DNA of 64,000 bases, from contig NZ_BSTS01000008.1 in NCBI RefSeq assembly GCF_030269665.1, positions 62,001 through 126,000 on the forward strand, given 5' to 3'. A model generated the notes under the pieces. That model made no database searches and was not told the origin of the DNA. It saw nothing but the letters and a program-made list of their open reading frames with translations. This DNA is from Actinomycetospora sp. NBRC 106375 (lineage in GTDB: Bacteria > Actinomycetota > Actinomycetes > Mycobacteriales > Pseudonocardiaceae). The first letter of the stretch is position 1; the number at the start of each line of letters is the position of its first letter. A program made the translations under genes and the position numbers. Positions 63,814-64,000 of this stretch are shown here, piece after piece.

Positions 63814-64000
63814 CCGACCGGTCCGGCCCCGAGCGGCCCCCGCACGGCGGCGGCCGCCCGGGTCCCCCGCGGGGGCCCGCCGGACCGCCGCCCGGATCAC
63901 CGCCGGCCGGATCACCGCCGCCCGGGTCACGGCAGGGACCGTCGCGGCGACCGCCGTACGGACCCACGCCGGGACCGGGGCACGGGTCCGGTCGCCCTGG
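63810..64000 (+). CDS. Pro/Gly-rich protein, partial at window edge
   Basis: GTG 63810 overlaps the sugar dehydrogenase stop (GTGA); the frame stays open to the end of the window (63 codons). The translation is almost entirely Pro, Gly, Arg and Ser (PPGSPPAGSPPPGSRQG), the usual cytoplasmic lead-in to actinobacterial membrane proteins such as the 51016 gene. The functional part lies beyond the window, so no product is proposed. Confidence 0.5.
   Translation, partial: MTDRSGPERPPHGGGRPGPPRGPAGPPPGSPPAGSPPPGSRQGPSRRPPYGPTPGPGHGSGRP

Overview
The window is a chromosomal segment of a very GC-rich actinobacterium. Mycothiol-conjugate amidase (Mca), an F420-type PPOX protein, the GlpX/FumC/LigB run, FtsB-DUF501-Ppx behind enolase, and many GTG starts all point to the Mycobacteriales/Pseudonocardiales side of the phylum. 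A Pseudonocardiaceae-like genome is my guess from the sequence; no database was searched. From memory, the order ychF, DUF6542, ispH, lipid-droplet protein, xseA, xseB, glpX, fumC, phoH2, Z-prenyl synthase, hemolysin III, DUF255, mca, greA, metB, cbs, thiolase, ppx, DUF501, ftsB, eno, lytic transglycosylase, mazG, mfd broadly matches the Rv1112-to-Rv1020 stretch of Mycobacterium tuberculosis. Most of the window is therefore conserved core genome with small accessory inserts.

Region 1 (1-4.38 kb) is the accessory part and the main discovery candidate. Five in-frame copies of the last codons of ychF (sites A-E) are spaced 0.7-1.3 kb apart downstream of ychF. They divide the region into four small modules: an FAD monooxygenase; a VapBC pair; a truncated SDR gene with a DUF6790 membrane protein; and a HicA-like toxin with an extended HicB-like partner. 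It reads as repeated integration at the 3' end of ychF, each event giving ychF or its remnant a new tail. No recombinase is in view.

Region 2 (4.3-22.6 kb) carries ychF, Ogt, RmuC, a DUF6542 protein with an Arg/Asp repeat tail, IspH, exonuclease VII, GlpX, an L,D-transpeptidase, fumarase, LigB, a winged-helix protein, GuaB1 and PhoH2. Region 3 (22.9-31.1 kb) has a DUF885 peptidase-like protein, a secreted His/Asp-rich repeat protein, UppS, hemolysin III, a conserved hypothetical with an operator-like upstream, a DUF255 protein and Mca. Region 4 (31.3-40.5 kb) has greA with a leader terminator, ilvA, PPOX, metB-cbs (transsulfuration), a thiolase, an orphan AbiEi-like protein flanked by repeats, and a Bax-inhibitor protein.

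Region 5 (40.8-50.2 kb) has an MT0933-like antitoxin, a LOV-GAF-SpoIIE photoreceptor phosphatase, a PIG-L protein with an altered active site, a short-variable-arm tRNA with UAA anticodon, a family 5 uracil-DNA glycosylase, Ppx, DUF501, FtsB and enolase. Region 6 (50.4-64 kb) has a TPR protein, a Pro-rich membrane protein, a transglycosylase, the EfeUOB iron importer with a candidate IdeR box, MazG, a SurA-like lipoprotein, Mfd and a sugar dehydrogenase.

Two features cut across regions. At least ten genes have a TANNNT -10 element 6-8 bases before the start codon, suggesting leaderless transcripts. A dispersed hairpin element (R1) follows the stop codons of ispH, ligB and the DUF255 gene.
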